In this document: positions 8,211 to 15,529 of the stretch, one piece after another | Layout: each line of letters starts with the position of its first letter | Numbering within the stretch: the stretch's first letter is position 1 | Origin: Firmicutes bacterium UBA5227 | GTDB taxonomy: Bacteria; Bacillota; Clostridia; Tissierellales; Sedimentibacteraceae | Assembly (NCBI GenBank): GCA_002409285.1 | Contig: DHUT01000022.1 | Span: forward strand, 1 to 19,827 | Reading direction: 5' to 3' | Length of the DNA: 19,827 nucleotides | Notes under the pieces: generated by a model | Seen by the model: the letters and a program-made list of their open reading frames with translations, nothing else | Told to the model about the DNA's origin: nothing | Database searches by the model: none | Translations under genes and position numbers: made by a program

Positions 8211-9202
8211 GCGTTTATATAATTGCTGAAGCAGGTGTTAATCACAATGGGAAAATAGCAACAGCAAAATTACTTGTTGATGCTGCAAAGGAAGCGGGAG
8301 CTGATTGTATTAAATTTCAAACCTTTATATCAAAGAATATTGTTACTAAAAATGCAAAAAAAGCAGAATATCAAAAACAACTTACCGATTCTGATGAAAA
8401 CCAGTTGGATATGCTGAGTAAGCTTGAATTATCCTTTGATGAATTCATAGAACTGCACAGCTATTGTAAACAAAAAAATATTGAGTTTCTTTCCACAGCT
8501 TTTGACTTTGAGAGCATAGATTTTTTGAATAGTTTGGATATGAATAGATGGAAAATTCCCTCAGGAGATATTACAAATCTTTCTTATTTAATTAAAATAG
8601 CAAAATTGCATAAGCCTATTATTTTATCAACAGGAATGAGTACAATGGATGAAATAAGAATTGCGATAAAAGTTGTAAAGGATAACGGAAATAATGATAT
8701 AACCATACTTCATTGCACAAGTGAATATCCTGCTCCCTATGAAGATGTAAATTTGAATGCAATGCTTACCATTAAAAAGGAGTTTGGTGTACCGGTAGGA
8801 TACTCTGACCACACCAAAGGAATTGAAGTACCTGTTGCTGCAGTAGCTATGGGAGCTGAGATTATTGAGAAACACTTTACACTTGACAGGAATATGGAAG
8901 GTCCTGATCACAAGGCAAGCCTGGAGCCGGATGAACTAAAGGCTATGATTAGTGCTATTAGAAACGTTGAAGTTGCCTTGGGGACAGGTGAAAAAAATCC
9001 TTCAGAGTCAGAAAAGAAAAATATTGTTGTTGCAAGGAAAAGTATAATCGCAAAGACTAATATAAAAAAAGGAGATATATTTACAGAAGAAAACATTACA
9101 GTTAAAAGACCAGGGAATGGCATAAGCCCTATGAAGTGGTTTGAAGTTCTTGGGAAGAAAGCTGTAAGAAATTTTGAAGAAGACGAGTTGATTGAATTAT
9201 GA
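8207..9202 (+). CDS. legI: LegI: N,N'-diacetyllegionaminate synthase
   Basis: A 331-residue NeuB-family synthase. The N-terminal TIM-barrel domain carries the family landmarks KFQTF (36-40), HCTSEYP (169-175), SDHT (200-203) and EKHFTLDR (221-228). A C-terminal SAF/antifreeze-like domain spans about 276-331. It condenses 2,4-diacetamido-2,4,6-trideoxymannose with phosphoenolpyruvate to give N,N'-diacetyllegionaminic acid. Distinguishing LegI from NeuB or PseI rests mainly on the neighbouring LegB, LegC and PtmE. It overlaps genes on both sides by 4 nt (ATGA). Confidence 0.9.
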   Translation: MSVYIIAEAGVNHNGKIATAKLLVDAAKEAGADCIKFQTFISKNIVTKNAKKAEYQKQLTDSDENQLDMLSKLELSFDEFIELHSYCKQKNIEFLSTAFDFESIDFLNSLDMNRWKIPSGDITNLSYLIKIAKLHKPIILSTGMSTMDEIRIAIKVVKDNGNNDITILHCTSEYPAPYEDVNLNAMLTIKKEFGVPVGYSDHTKGIEVPVAAVAMGAEIIEKHFTLDRNMEGPDHKASLEPDELKAMISAIRNVEVALGTGEKNPSESEKKNIVVARKSIIAKTNIKKGDIFTEENITVKRPGNGISPMKWFEVLGKKAVRNFEEDELIEL

Positions 9203-10353
9203 AAAAAATATGTGTTGTTACGGGAACTAGAGCAGAATATGGCTTGTTAAAACCTTTGATTGAAAAAATACGCACTGATGACGAACTCCAGTTGCAATTG
9301 GTGGTTACTGGAATGCATTTATCACCAGAATTTGGACTTACTTATAGAGAAATAGAGAATGATGGATATAAAATAGATGAAAAAATTGAGATGCTGCTTA
9401 GTTCTGATACATCTGTGGGTGTTTCCAAGTCAATTGGATTGGCTATAATAAGTTTTTCTGATGTTTTTGAAAGAATTAAACCGGATATGATTGTTTTGCT
9501 AGGAGATAGATATGAAATATTTTCAGTTGCCAGCGCAGCTATGGTAGCTGGTATACCAATTGCACATCTTTATGGAGGTGAAACAGGTGCTGGGACTATA
9601 GATAATATGATTAGACACGCTATTACAAAATTTAGCTTGCTTCATTTTACTTCAACTGAATTCTATAGAAAGAGAGTAATTCAATTAGGTGAAAATCCTA
9701 AAAATGTTTATAATGTTGGCTCTTTAGGTGTGGAAAATATAAAAAACCTAAAATTATTATCAAAGGAAGACTTAGAAAAAAATATAAACTTTAGCATTGA
9801 TAGTAATACAATATTGGTTACATTTCATCCACTATCATTGGAACCAGAGTTATCAAAAATTCAGTTTGGAGAAATACTGGCGGCGCTAAGCAGAATAAAG
9901 AATCTCAAAATAATATTTACAAAATGCAATTCTGATATTGGCGGAAGAATTATTAATGAAATGATAGATGACTATGTAAATGATAACCACAATACAACAA
10001 TTTCATTTCACTCATTAGGAACACTTAGGTATCTAAGCACTATAAAATATGTAAAAGCTGTTGTTGGTAATTCGTCTAGTGGCATTATTGAGGTGCCAAG
10101 TTTAGGTGCGTACACATTGAATATTGGTAAGAGACAGGATGGCAGAATACAAGGCAATACTATTTATAATAGCGAACCGATAGAAAATGATGTATTTGAA
10201 AAACTTTCCATGATTATTAATATGTCAGAATTACCAAAAGTCAATAATCCTTATGAAAAAACAAATACTTCATCAAATATTATTAAAATAATAAAAGAAA
10301 ATATATTTTCTAATAATCATGAAGAAAAAAGATTTTATGATATTAATTTTTAA
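9199..10353 (+). CDS. legG: LegG: hydrolysing nucleotide-sugar 2-epimerase
   Basis: A 384-residue NeuC/WecB-type enzyme with a GT-B fold. VVTGTRAEYGLLKPL lies at the N-terminus, LLGDRYEIF and HLYGGETGAGTIDN follow, and the nucleotide-binding loop NSSSGIIEVPS is near 290-300. It epimerises C2 and releases the nucleotide, giving 2,4-diacetamido-2,4,6-trideoxymannose, the substrate of LegI. The length is normal for the family. It starts within the ATGA overlap with legI. The second half of the gene is more AT-rich than legI. Confidence 0.9.
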   Translation: MKKICVVTGTRAEYGLLKPLIEKIRTDDELQLQLVVTGMHLSPEFGLTYREIENDGYKIDEKIEMLLSSDTSVGVSKSIGLAIISFSDVFERIKPDMIVLLGDRYEIFSVASAAMVAGIPIAHLYGGETGAGTIDNMIRHAITKFSLLHFTSTEFYRKRVIQLGENPKNVYNVGSLGVENIKNLKLLSKEDLEKNINFSIDSNTILVTFHPLSLEPELSKIQFGEILAALSRIKNLKIIFTKCNSDIGGRIINEMIDDYVNDNHNTTISFHSLGTLRYLSTIKYVKAVVGNSSSGIIEVPSLGAYTLNIGKRQDGRIQGNTIYNSEPIENDVFEKLSMIINMSELPKVNNPYEKTNTSSNIIKIIKENIFSNNHEEKRFYDINF

Positions 10354-10366
10354 GGGGGGATGACAG

Positions 10367-11308
10367 TTGAATTTTAAAAGATATTCTAATGGTGATGAAA
10401 AAGACATACTTGATGCATTTAAAATAGTTTTTGAGAGAGAACTATCTATAGATTATTGGAAATGGAGATATGTTGATAATCCAAACGGAGATACTACATT
10501 AATAAATATTGCATGGGATGAAAATAAATTGGCAGCTCATTACGCTTTATCCCCAGTTACCATTTTTGTTAATGGAATTAAGTATAATTCTGCATTATCA
10601 ATGAGTACATTTACTCACCCGGATTATTTAAAAAGGGGATTATTTACGAAACTTGCTGAAAATTTGTATTTGGAAAATATGGATTCGGTAGATGTAATAT
10701 TTGGTGTTCCTAATGATAATTCAGTAAATGGTTTTATAAAAAAACTAGGGTTTAAGTTAATTAAAGAAATACCAATGTTAGAATCAAAAATCTTAAATAA
10801 AAATTATAAGGTTACCAATAAGTGTGTATTTATATATAGATTTGAGAAAGAATTTGATGAGCTGTTTTTTCTTGTTTCTAATAAATATAATATTATAACG
10901 TCAAGGGATTCCAAATATTTAAATTGGAGATTTATAGATAATCCAGAAAATAAATACCAGGTAATTGCATATATAGATAAAGGTAGAATATTGGGATATG
11001 CAGTAATTAAAATATATGATAAAGATTTGGAGCTAATAGGTGACATTGTAGATATAATTGCAATAAATGAATTAGTTCTAAGGGAATTAATTAATTCTTG
11101 CTTTAGTTTATTCCAGTCGAAAAGTGTTTTAAAAGTTAATACATGGTTTTTTAATAATGAATTCATGAGTGTTCTTAAAGATTTTAATTTTAAAAAGAGT
11201 GGGTTATATTTTTATTTTATAGTTAAGAATAACTCTGGTAAGTTGAAAAATGACATATTTGATTTCAATAACTGGTATCTTACTATGAGTGATATTGATA
11301 TTTTTTGA
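10367..11308 (+). CDS. Double-GNAT acyltransferase (sugar tailoring candidate)
   Basis: A 313-residue protein of the GNAT superfamily, probably with two GNAT-like halves. The first half has YWKWRYVDNP (30-39) and an acetyl-CoA loop THPDYLKRGLFTKL (83-96). The second half repeats the opening motif as YLNWRFIDNP (184-193). In nonulosonic acid clusters such proteins are candidates to put an acyl group on an amino group of the sugar. The start is TTG 10367, with a G-run (GGGGGGA, 10354-10360) about 7 nt upstream. The ATG at 10361 is in another frame and hits a stop at once. The gene is extremely AT-rich: 10801-10860 has 13 G/C in 60. The following gene encodes a PIG-L deacetylase, so the two may exchange one acyl group for another. 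Confidence 0.75.
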   Translation: MNFKRYSNGDEKDILDAFKIVFERELSIDYWKWRYVDNPNGDTTLINIAWDENKLAAHYALSPVTIFVNGIKYNSALSMSTFTHPDYLKRGLFTKLAENLYLENMDSVDVIFGVPNDNSVNGFIKKLGFKLIKEIPMLESKILNKNYKVTNKCVFIYRFEKEFDELFFLVSNKYNIITSRDSKYLNWRFIDNPENKYQVIAYIDKGRILGYAVIKIYDKDLELIGDIVDIIAINELVLRELINSCFSLFQSKSVLKVNTWFFNNEFMSVLKDFNFKKSGLYFYFIVKNNSGKLKNDIFDFNNWYLTMSDIDIF

Positions 11309-11323
11309 AAGGAATTATTTTAT

Positions 11324-11986
11324 ATGGATAAATACCTGATTGTTGCCACACATCCGGATGATGAAACGTTGGGGGCCGGAGGGCTGATGCTCAGAAGGAA
11401 ATCGGAAGACAATGAAGTATATGTTTTAAATATGACGCACATGGACGTTGAATTCGGATATGATGAGGAAAAAATCATCAGCCGTAATAATGAAATTGCA
11501 GAAATGATTAAAAAATATGATTTAGACGGATATTATAACTTAAAATTGATGCCGTCAGGTTTAAATTCATATTCGGAAGGAGAAATATTACAAAAAATAA
11601 ATGCTGTTTTTAATGAGATTAAACCCACTGTGGTTGTGTTGCCATATTATAAAGATGTACATTCTGATCATAGAATTACATTTAATTTATGTTACTCCTG
11701 TACTAAGAATTTCAGATATCCTTTTATAAAAAAAATACTTATGATGGAAACTCCATCGGAAACAGACTTTGCCATGTTTGAATATACATTCAAGCCGAAT
11801 TACTTTGTAGACATTTCACATTTTATTGATGGGAAGGTAGAAATTGCTAATATTTACAAAAGCGAAATTTCAGAACACCCCTTTCCAAGAAGTGAAAAAA
11901 ACATAAGAGCCTATGGAACTATAAGAGGCGCTGCTATAGGTGTTCATAGTGCGGAAGCGTTTGTTTTAATTAAAGCAATAGAATAA
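11324..11986 (+). CDS. PIG-L/LmbE-family N-deacetylase
   Basis: A 220-residue member of the PIG-L family of zinc-dependent N-acetyl-sugar deacetylases. The metal and catalytic motif THPDDETLGAGG (His10, Asp12, Asp13) is at the N-terminus, and DVHSDHR (111-117, with His113, Asp115 and His116) supplies the second metal-site element. It would remove an N-acetyl group from a sugar or sugar nucleotide. In this context it could act on N5 or N7 of legionaminic acid or an earlier intermediate, or supply glucosamine to PtmE. The sequence does not decide. It follows the acyltransferase after 15 nt and precedes legF. GAAAGGA is the ribosome binding site. Its G+C is clearly higher than that of the acyltransferase. 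Confidence 0.85.
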   Translation: MDKYLIVATHPDDETLGAGGLMLRRKSEDNEVYVLNMTHMDVEFGYDEEKIISRNNEIAEMIKKYDLDGYYNLKLMPSGLNSYSEGEILQKINAVFNEIKPTVVVLPYYKDVHSDHRITFNLCYSCTKNFRYPFIKKILMMETPSETDFAMFEYTFKPNYFVDISHFIDGKVEIANIYKSEISEHPFPRSEKNIRAYGTIRGAAIGVHSAEAFVLIKAIE

Positions 11987-12007
11987 CTTTAGACAGGAGG
12001 TGATATT

Positions 12008-12733
12008 TTGAAAAATCAAAAAATATTATGTATTGTTCCCGCCAGAGGCGGATCCAAAGGGGTTCACAGGAAAAATATCAGAAATTTAGGCGGTAAACCC
12101 TTAATCAAATGGACTATTGACGAAGCTGAGAAATCCAAGTACATAGACAGGATAATAATATCTACGGAAGACAATGAAATAGCGGAAGTATGCAACAACT
12201 TAGGAGCAGAGGTTATTAAAAGACCTGTAGAATTAGCAGGTGATGATTCACCGACTATTGACTCAATATTGTACACGTTAAATGTATTGGAAGATGAAGA
12301 AAAATATGTTCCGGATTATGTAATGCTTTTACAATGCACATCACCCTTCAGAACTGTTGTTGATATAGATACTGCCGTTGAAACCTTGTTAAATAAAGAT
12401 AGTAATTATAAATCTTTAATATCGGTTACAAAGGAAGATAGCTCACCCTGGTGGTTAAAAAGCATAAATGCTGATGGAACTCTGAAAGACTTCTTAGATT
12501 ATGATAAAAAACAATACTCCAGAAGGCAAGATTTTCCTCCATTGTACAGACTAAATGGAGCCATTTATATTTGTAGTATTGATGAACTTAAAATGTTTCG
12601 GTCATTTGAAACAGATAAGACCCTATCATATGTGATGGATAGCAATTCATCTGTTGACATAGACACGGAGGAGGACTTAGAGCTGGCAGAATATATACTG
12701 GTTAAAAATAAAAAAATAATAATAAACGGCTAA
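12008..12733 (+). CDS. legF: LegF: CMP-N,N'-diacetyllegionaminic acid synthase
   Basis: A 241-residue CMP-nonulosonate cytidylyltransferase of the NeuA family. The N-terminus holds the signature VPARGGSKGVHRKN (10-23), with LLQCTSPFR and RLNGAIYI further on. It activates legionaminic acid with CTP, giving the CMP-sugar donor for Maf. The start is TTG 12008, supported by an almost perfect anti-Shine-Dalgarno match AGGAGGTGAT (11995-12004). No ATG in frame fits. Its TAA stop shares bases with the -35 element of the flagellin promoter, so the island ends here. Confidence 0.9.
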   Translation: MKNQKILCIVPARGGSKGVHRKNIRNLGGKPLIKWTIDEAEKSKYIDRIIISTEDNEIAEVCNNLGAEVIKRPVELAGDDSPTIDSILYTLNVLEDEEKYVPDYVMLLQCTSPFRTVVDIDTAVETLLNKDSNYKSLISVTKEDSSPWWLKSINADGTLKDFLDYDKKQYSRRQDFPPLYRLNGAIYICSIDELKMFRSFETDKTLSYVMDSNSSVDIDTEEDLELAEYILVKNKKIIING

Positions 12734-12757
12734 ACTTTTTCAATAAAGCTTCGATAT
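12731..12757 (+). promoter_or_regulatory. Sigma-D-like promoter of flagellin
   Basis: TAAA at 12731-12734, exactly 15 nt, then TTCGATAT at 12750-12757. This is 6 of 8 in the -10 consensus GCCGATAT with the core CGATAT intact. The -35 box overlaps the legF stop codon. Transcription would start near 12764, leaving a leader of about 98 nt. Flagellin genes are the classical targets of this sigma factor. Confidence 0.75.
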
Positions 12758-12826
12758 ATGTTTTGTAAGGAAATATTTCCGACATCAGGGCCCGGTGCCG
12801 GAAGTACATTCAATATAATAAAAAAA

Positions 12827-12854
12827 GGGAAGGATCCCGATAAATTACACGGAG
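12827..12854 (+). promoter_or_regulatory. Candidate CsrA-binding hairpin and ribosome binding site in the flagellin leader
   Basis: GGG-AAGGAT-CCC (12827-12838; the outer A-T may pair to leave an AGGA loop) forms a short stem presenting ANGGAN, the known CsrA loop preference. A second GGA lies in the ribosome binding site ACGGAGG (12849-12855), 18 nt downstream of the first GGA (12832 to 12851 by first G). CsrA is known to bind two such sites in the B. subtilis hag leader and block translation. Binding here is inferred, and csrA and fliW are not in the window. Confidence 0.45.
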
Positions 12855-12861
12855 GTAAAAA

Positions 12862-13719
12862 ATGAGAATTCAACACAATATTAACGCATTAAATTCCTTA
12901 AGACAATTAGGAATGAACAACACTAACACAGGAAAGAACATAGAAAAATTATCATCAGGCTATAAAATTAACAGAGCCGGTGATGATGCTGCAGGATTGG
13001 CTATTTCTGAAAAAATGAGAAGCCAGATAAGAGGTCTTGATATGGCTGCAAAAAATGCTGATGACGGAATATCAATGATTCAGACAGCAGAAGGTGCTTT
13101 AAATGAAACTCATGCTATCTTACAGAGAATGAGAGAACTTGCTGTTCAGTCTGCAAGTGATACTAATACTGGAGCTGACAGAGCTGAACTGCAAAAAGAA
13201 AATGCTGAACTAATTAAAGAAATTGACAGAATTGCACAACAAACAGAATTCAACACGCAAAAATTACTTGACACTTCTACTGCCAGTGGTAAATTTACTC
13301 TTCAAATAGGAGCAAATGCTGGTCAAACATTAGATGTATCTTTTGCTGATATGCAGGCTGACGCATTAAAATTAGAAGCAGACGTAAGTGGAAAGGGTGC
13401 TACCAGTGGTGTTAAGGATATTAATATAAGCACAAGAGCTGGAGCAAGCGGTGCAATAACTAATATTGATGGTGCCATAGCTTATGTTTCAAGTCAACGT
13501 GCTCAAATGGGTGCTAACCAGAACAGACTTGAACACACTATCAACAACCTGAACGTAACTTCAGAAAACTTAACAGCTGCTGAATCTCGTATTAGAGACG
13601 TTGACATGGCTAAAGAAATGATGGAATATACTAAGAACAATATTCTTAGTCAGGCTGCTCAGGCTATGCTGGCTCAGGCTAATATGCAACCACAGGGCGT
13701 ATTACAGTTATTACAGTAA
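12862..13719 (+). CDS. hag: Flagellin
   Basis: A 285-residue flagellin, the filament subunit exported by the flagellar secretion system. The N-terminal D0/D1 region (about 1-140) begins MRIQHNINALNSLRQL and contains KLSSGYKINRAGDDAAGLAI. The C-terminal D1/D0 region ends AAQAMLAQANMQPQGVLQLL. The middle is very short (about 140-195) and rich in Ser, Thr, Gly and Ala, so outer domains D2/D3 are absent. These surface Ser/Thr residues are the likely sites for the sugar made upstream. It has an ATG start with ACGGAGGT as ribosome binding site. The codon choice differs from neighbouring genes, as expected for a highly expressed protein. It is transcribed alone, between its own sigma-D-like promoter and a strong terminator. 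Confidence 0.97.
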   Translation: MRIQHNINALNSLRQLGMNNTNTGKNIEKLSSGYKINRAGDDAAGLAISEKMRSQIRGLDMAAKNADDGISMIQTAEGALNETHAILQRMRELAVQSASDTNTGADRAELQKENAELIKEIDRIAQQTEFNTQKLLDTSTASGKFTLQIGANAGQTLDVSFADMQADALKLEADVSGKGATSGVKDINISTRAGASGAITNIDGAIAYVSSQRAQMGANQNRLEHTINNLNVTSENLTAAESRIRDVDMAKEMMEYTKNNILSQAAQAMLAQANMQPQGVLQLLQ

Positions 13720-13749
13720 TTACGTTAGTCACAATAATTTAATATGTTT

Positions 13750-13782
13750 ACAAAGTGCAGCTTAGGCTGCACCTTTGTTTTT
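13750..13782 (+). terminator. Rho-independent terminator of flagellin
   Basis: ACAAAGTGCAGC, a TTAG loop, then GCTGCACCTTTGT with one bulged C, followed by TTTT. It lies 30 nt after the flagellin stop. Confidence 0.9.
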
Positions 13783-13824
13783 ACGGAGTGATGTAATATG
13801 TTGATATTTTTTTTGGTAAATTGT

Positions 13825-13851
13825 TAAACTTTTTGCCGGGACAGTCGATTA
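13825..13851 (+). promoter_or_regulatory. Possible sigma-D promoter of the EAL gene
   Basis: TAAA at 13825-13828, again 15 nt, then GTCGATTA at 13844-13851. The core CGAT is kept, with 5 of 8 -10 matches. The identical spacing to the two clearer examples and its place just after the flagellin terminator support it. The predicted leader is short, about 15-27 nt depending on the start codon. Confidence 0.5.
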
Positions 13852-13871
13852 TATTATATGGAACATAAGAG

Positions 13872-15455
13872 TTGCGCCTGGGGGTGAAGAATATTTTTGA
13901 TAAGGATGAGATTTCAAAACTTTGGCCGTTTATAAATTGTTTCATTAGGGTTGCTTTAATTTGTTCGGCTGTTATATTGCTAAGTACATTAAAAATAATT
14001 GGAAGTGGGGAAGCTTCTTCTAATGAAAACATTTTAGTTGCATTTATTTTTGCTTTTATGGCAATTATAATCGGGTTTTGCATAATTGTAAAAAGGGAAT
14101 CTAAGGTAATTAGAAAGTATATTAATAAGCTGAACAGAAATAAAAATGCGGAAGAAATTGATTTAATATTTAATGTCAACAATAAGTTTAAATTCATAAA
14201 GGAAGCGGAGCTGGTCATAGCAGGCAGTCCTGATAAAAGCTATGCGTTGATTCACTATGATATCAACAAGTTTACTATTATAAATAACAGCGTGGGGTAT
14301 AAAGCCGGAGATGAAATTCTTCAGCAAATGGCAAGATGTTTAAGAAGGAATCTTAAGGATGAAATAATCGGAAAAGCTGAAGGAGATAATTTTTTCGTTT
14401 TGTTTGAATATGAAAGTCAGAATCAGCTTATTAACAGGGTATGTTATATTTCGGGAGAAATAGAAAAACTGAAAATATGGGAAAAACACAATATAAACCC
14501 GGCGGTTAAGACAGGAATATATTATATAGATAATGGGCAGCCGGATATAAGGCTGGCTATTGATAGGGCTTCTTTTGCCAAGGTAGCGCTGAAGGACAGC
14601 TATAAAAGTGATTATACTGTTTATGAAGATGAGATGGGCAGCAGCCTTATGGAAGATAAAAAAATTGAGAATGATATGTACAGGGCACTTAAGAAAAGGG
14701 AATTTAAGGTATACATGCAGCCAAAGGTTGATTTGCAGACCGGTGTGCTTTCCGGTGCGGAGGCATTGGTTCGGTGGGATCATCCTGAGCTGGGACTTAT
14801 GGGACCGGATAAATTTATTCCTATGTTTGAGAAAAACGGATTTATTGTAAATCTTGATAAATATGTGTTTGAAGAGGTTTGCTCCAACATGAGCAGATGG
14901 ATTAAAGCGGGCTATGATGTTGTTCCTGTTTCTGTTAATGTTTCAAGGCTGCATTTCTTGAACAGCAATTTTGTGTCGGAGTATAATAAAATAAAGAAGA
15001 AGTATAGAATTTCGGATGATCTTATTGAAATTGAAATAACGGAATCTGTTGTATTCAGCAATAATAATGAAGAAGTATTTACTGTGATGAAGGAATTCAG
15101 AAATGAAGGCTTTGAAATTTCAATGGATGATTTTGGCTCCGGATATTCAAGCCTGGGGCTTTTGAAGGAAATGCCCATTGATACATTGAAACTGGATAAA
15201 CTGTTTCTTAACAATATAGAGGAGTACAGCTCACAGATTATAGTGGGCAACATAATAAACATGGCTAAAAATCTGAACCTGAATGTTGTGTCTGAAGGTG
15301 TTGAAACATATATGCAGGTTGATTTTCTTAGGGATATAGGCTGTGACATGGCTCAGGGATTTATATTTGCAAAGCCTGAACCTATGGACGAGTATGAGGA
15401 GCTTATTAAAAAGGGAAAAATTAATTATTATAAGCAGTATAAAGATGCAATATAA
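13872..15455 (+). CDS. Membrane c-di-GMP phosphodiesterase with degenerate GGDEF and intact EAL domain
   Basis: About 527 residues. Two membrane helices near 18-44 and 54-73 anchor it. The GGDEF domain (about 110-260) has EGDNF (170-174) in place of GGDEF and no clear RxxD inhibitory site, so cyclase activity is unlikely. The EAL domain (about 270-510) keeps EALVRW (Glu297), NVSRLHF, EIEITES, DDFGSGYSSL, LKLDK, SEGVET and QGFIFAKP, so it probably hydrolyses c-di-GMP. Lower c-di-GMP favours swimming, which fits its place between flagellin and a chemoreceptor. The start is uncertain: TTG 13872 has only a weak AAGAG upstream, and GTG 13884 sits in a G-run that resembles a ribosome binding site. 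No early ATG is in frame. Confidence 0.85.
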   Translation: MRLGVKNIFDKDEISKLWPFINCFIRVALICSAVILLSTLKIIGSGEASSNENILVAFIFAFMAIIIGFCIIVKRESKVIRKYINKLNRNKNAEEIDLIFNVNNKFKFIKEAELVIAGSPDKSYALIHYDINKFTIINNSVGYKAGDEILQQMARCLRRNLKDEIIGKAEGDNFFVLFEYESQNQLINRVCYISGEIEKLKIWEKHNINPAVKTGIYYIDNGQPDIRLAIDRASFAKVALKDSYKSDYTVYEDEMGSSLMEDKKIENDMYRALKKREFKVYMQPKVDLQTGVLSGAEALVRWDHPELGLMGPDKFIPMFEKNGFIVNLDKYVFEEVCSNMSRWIKAGYDVVPVSVNVSRLHFLNSNFVSEYNKIKKKYRISDDLIEIEITESVVFSNNNEEVFTVMKEFRNEGFEISMDDFGSGYSSLGLLKEMPIDTLKLDKLFLNNIEEYSSQIIVGNIINMAKNLNLNVVSEGVETYMQVDFLRDIGCDMAQGFIFAKPEPMDEYEELIKKGKINYYKQYKDAI

Positions 15456-15529
15456 TGAAGGAAACTATAGTTAAATTCTTATATAGCTGATTAATATATT
15501 AAAATTACATCAATTGAATGAGGCGGATA

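Noticed and set aside
12792..12801. CCGG-TG-CCGG as a hairpin in the flagellin leader
   Set aside because: A 2-nt loop is too tight to fold in this way. It may be chance.
13781..14218. Minus-strand open frame of 145 codons facing the EAL gene
   Set aside because: It overlaps the flagellin terminator, the probable promoter and the EAL gene N-terminus, and has low-complexity hydrophobic content typical of an antisense shadow.
14340..14783. Minus-strand open frame of 147 codons inside the EAL gene
   Set aside because: It is antisense to conserved GGDEF/EAL coding sequence, with no recognisable motif.
15472..15493. Possible sigma-D promoter before the chemoreceptor (TAAA then GCTGATTA)
   Set aside because: The spacing is 10 nt instead of 15 and the core CGAT is changed, so co-transcription with the EAL gene is more likely.
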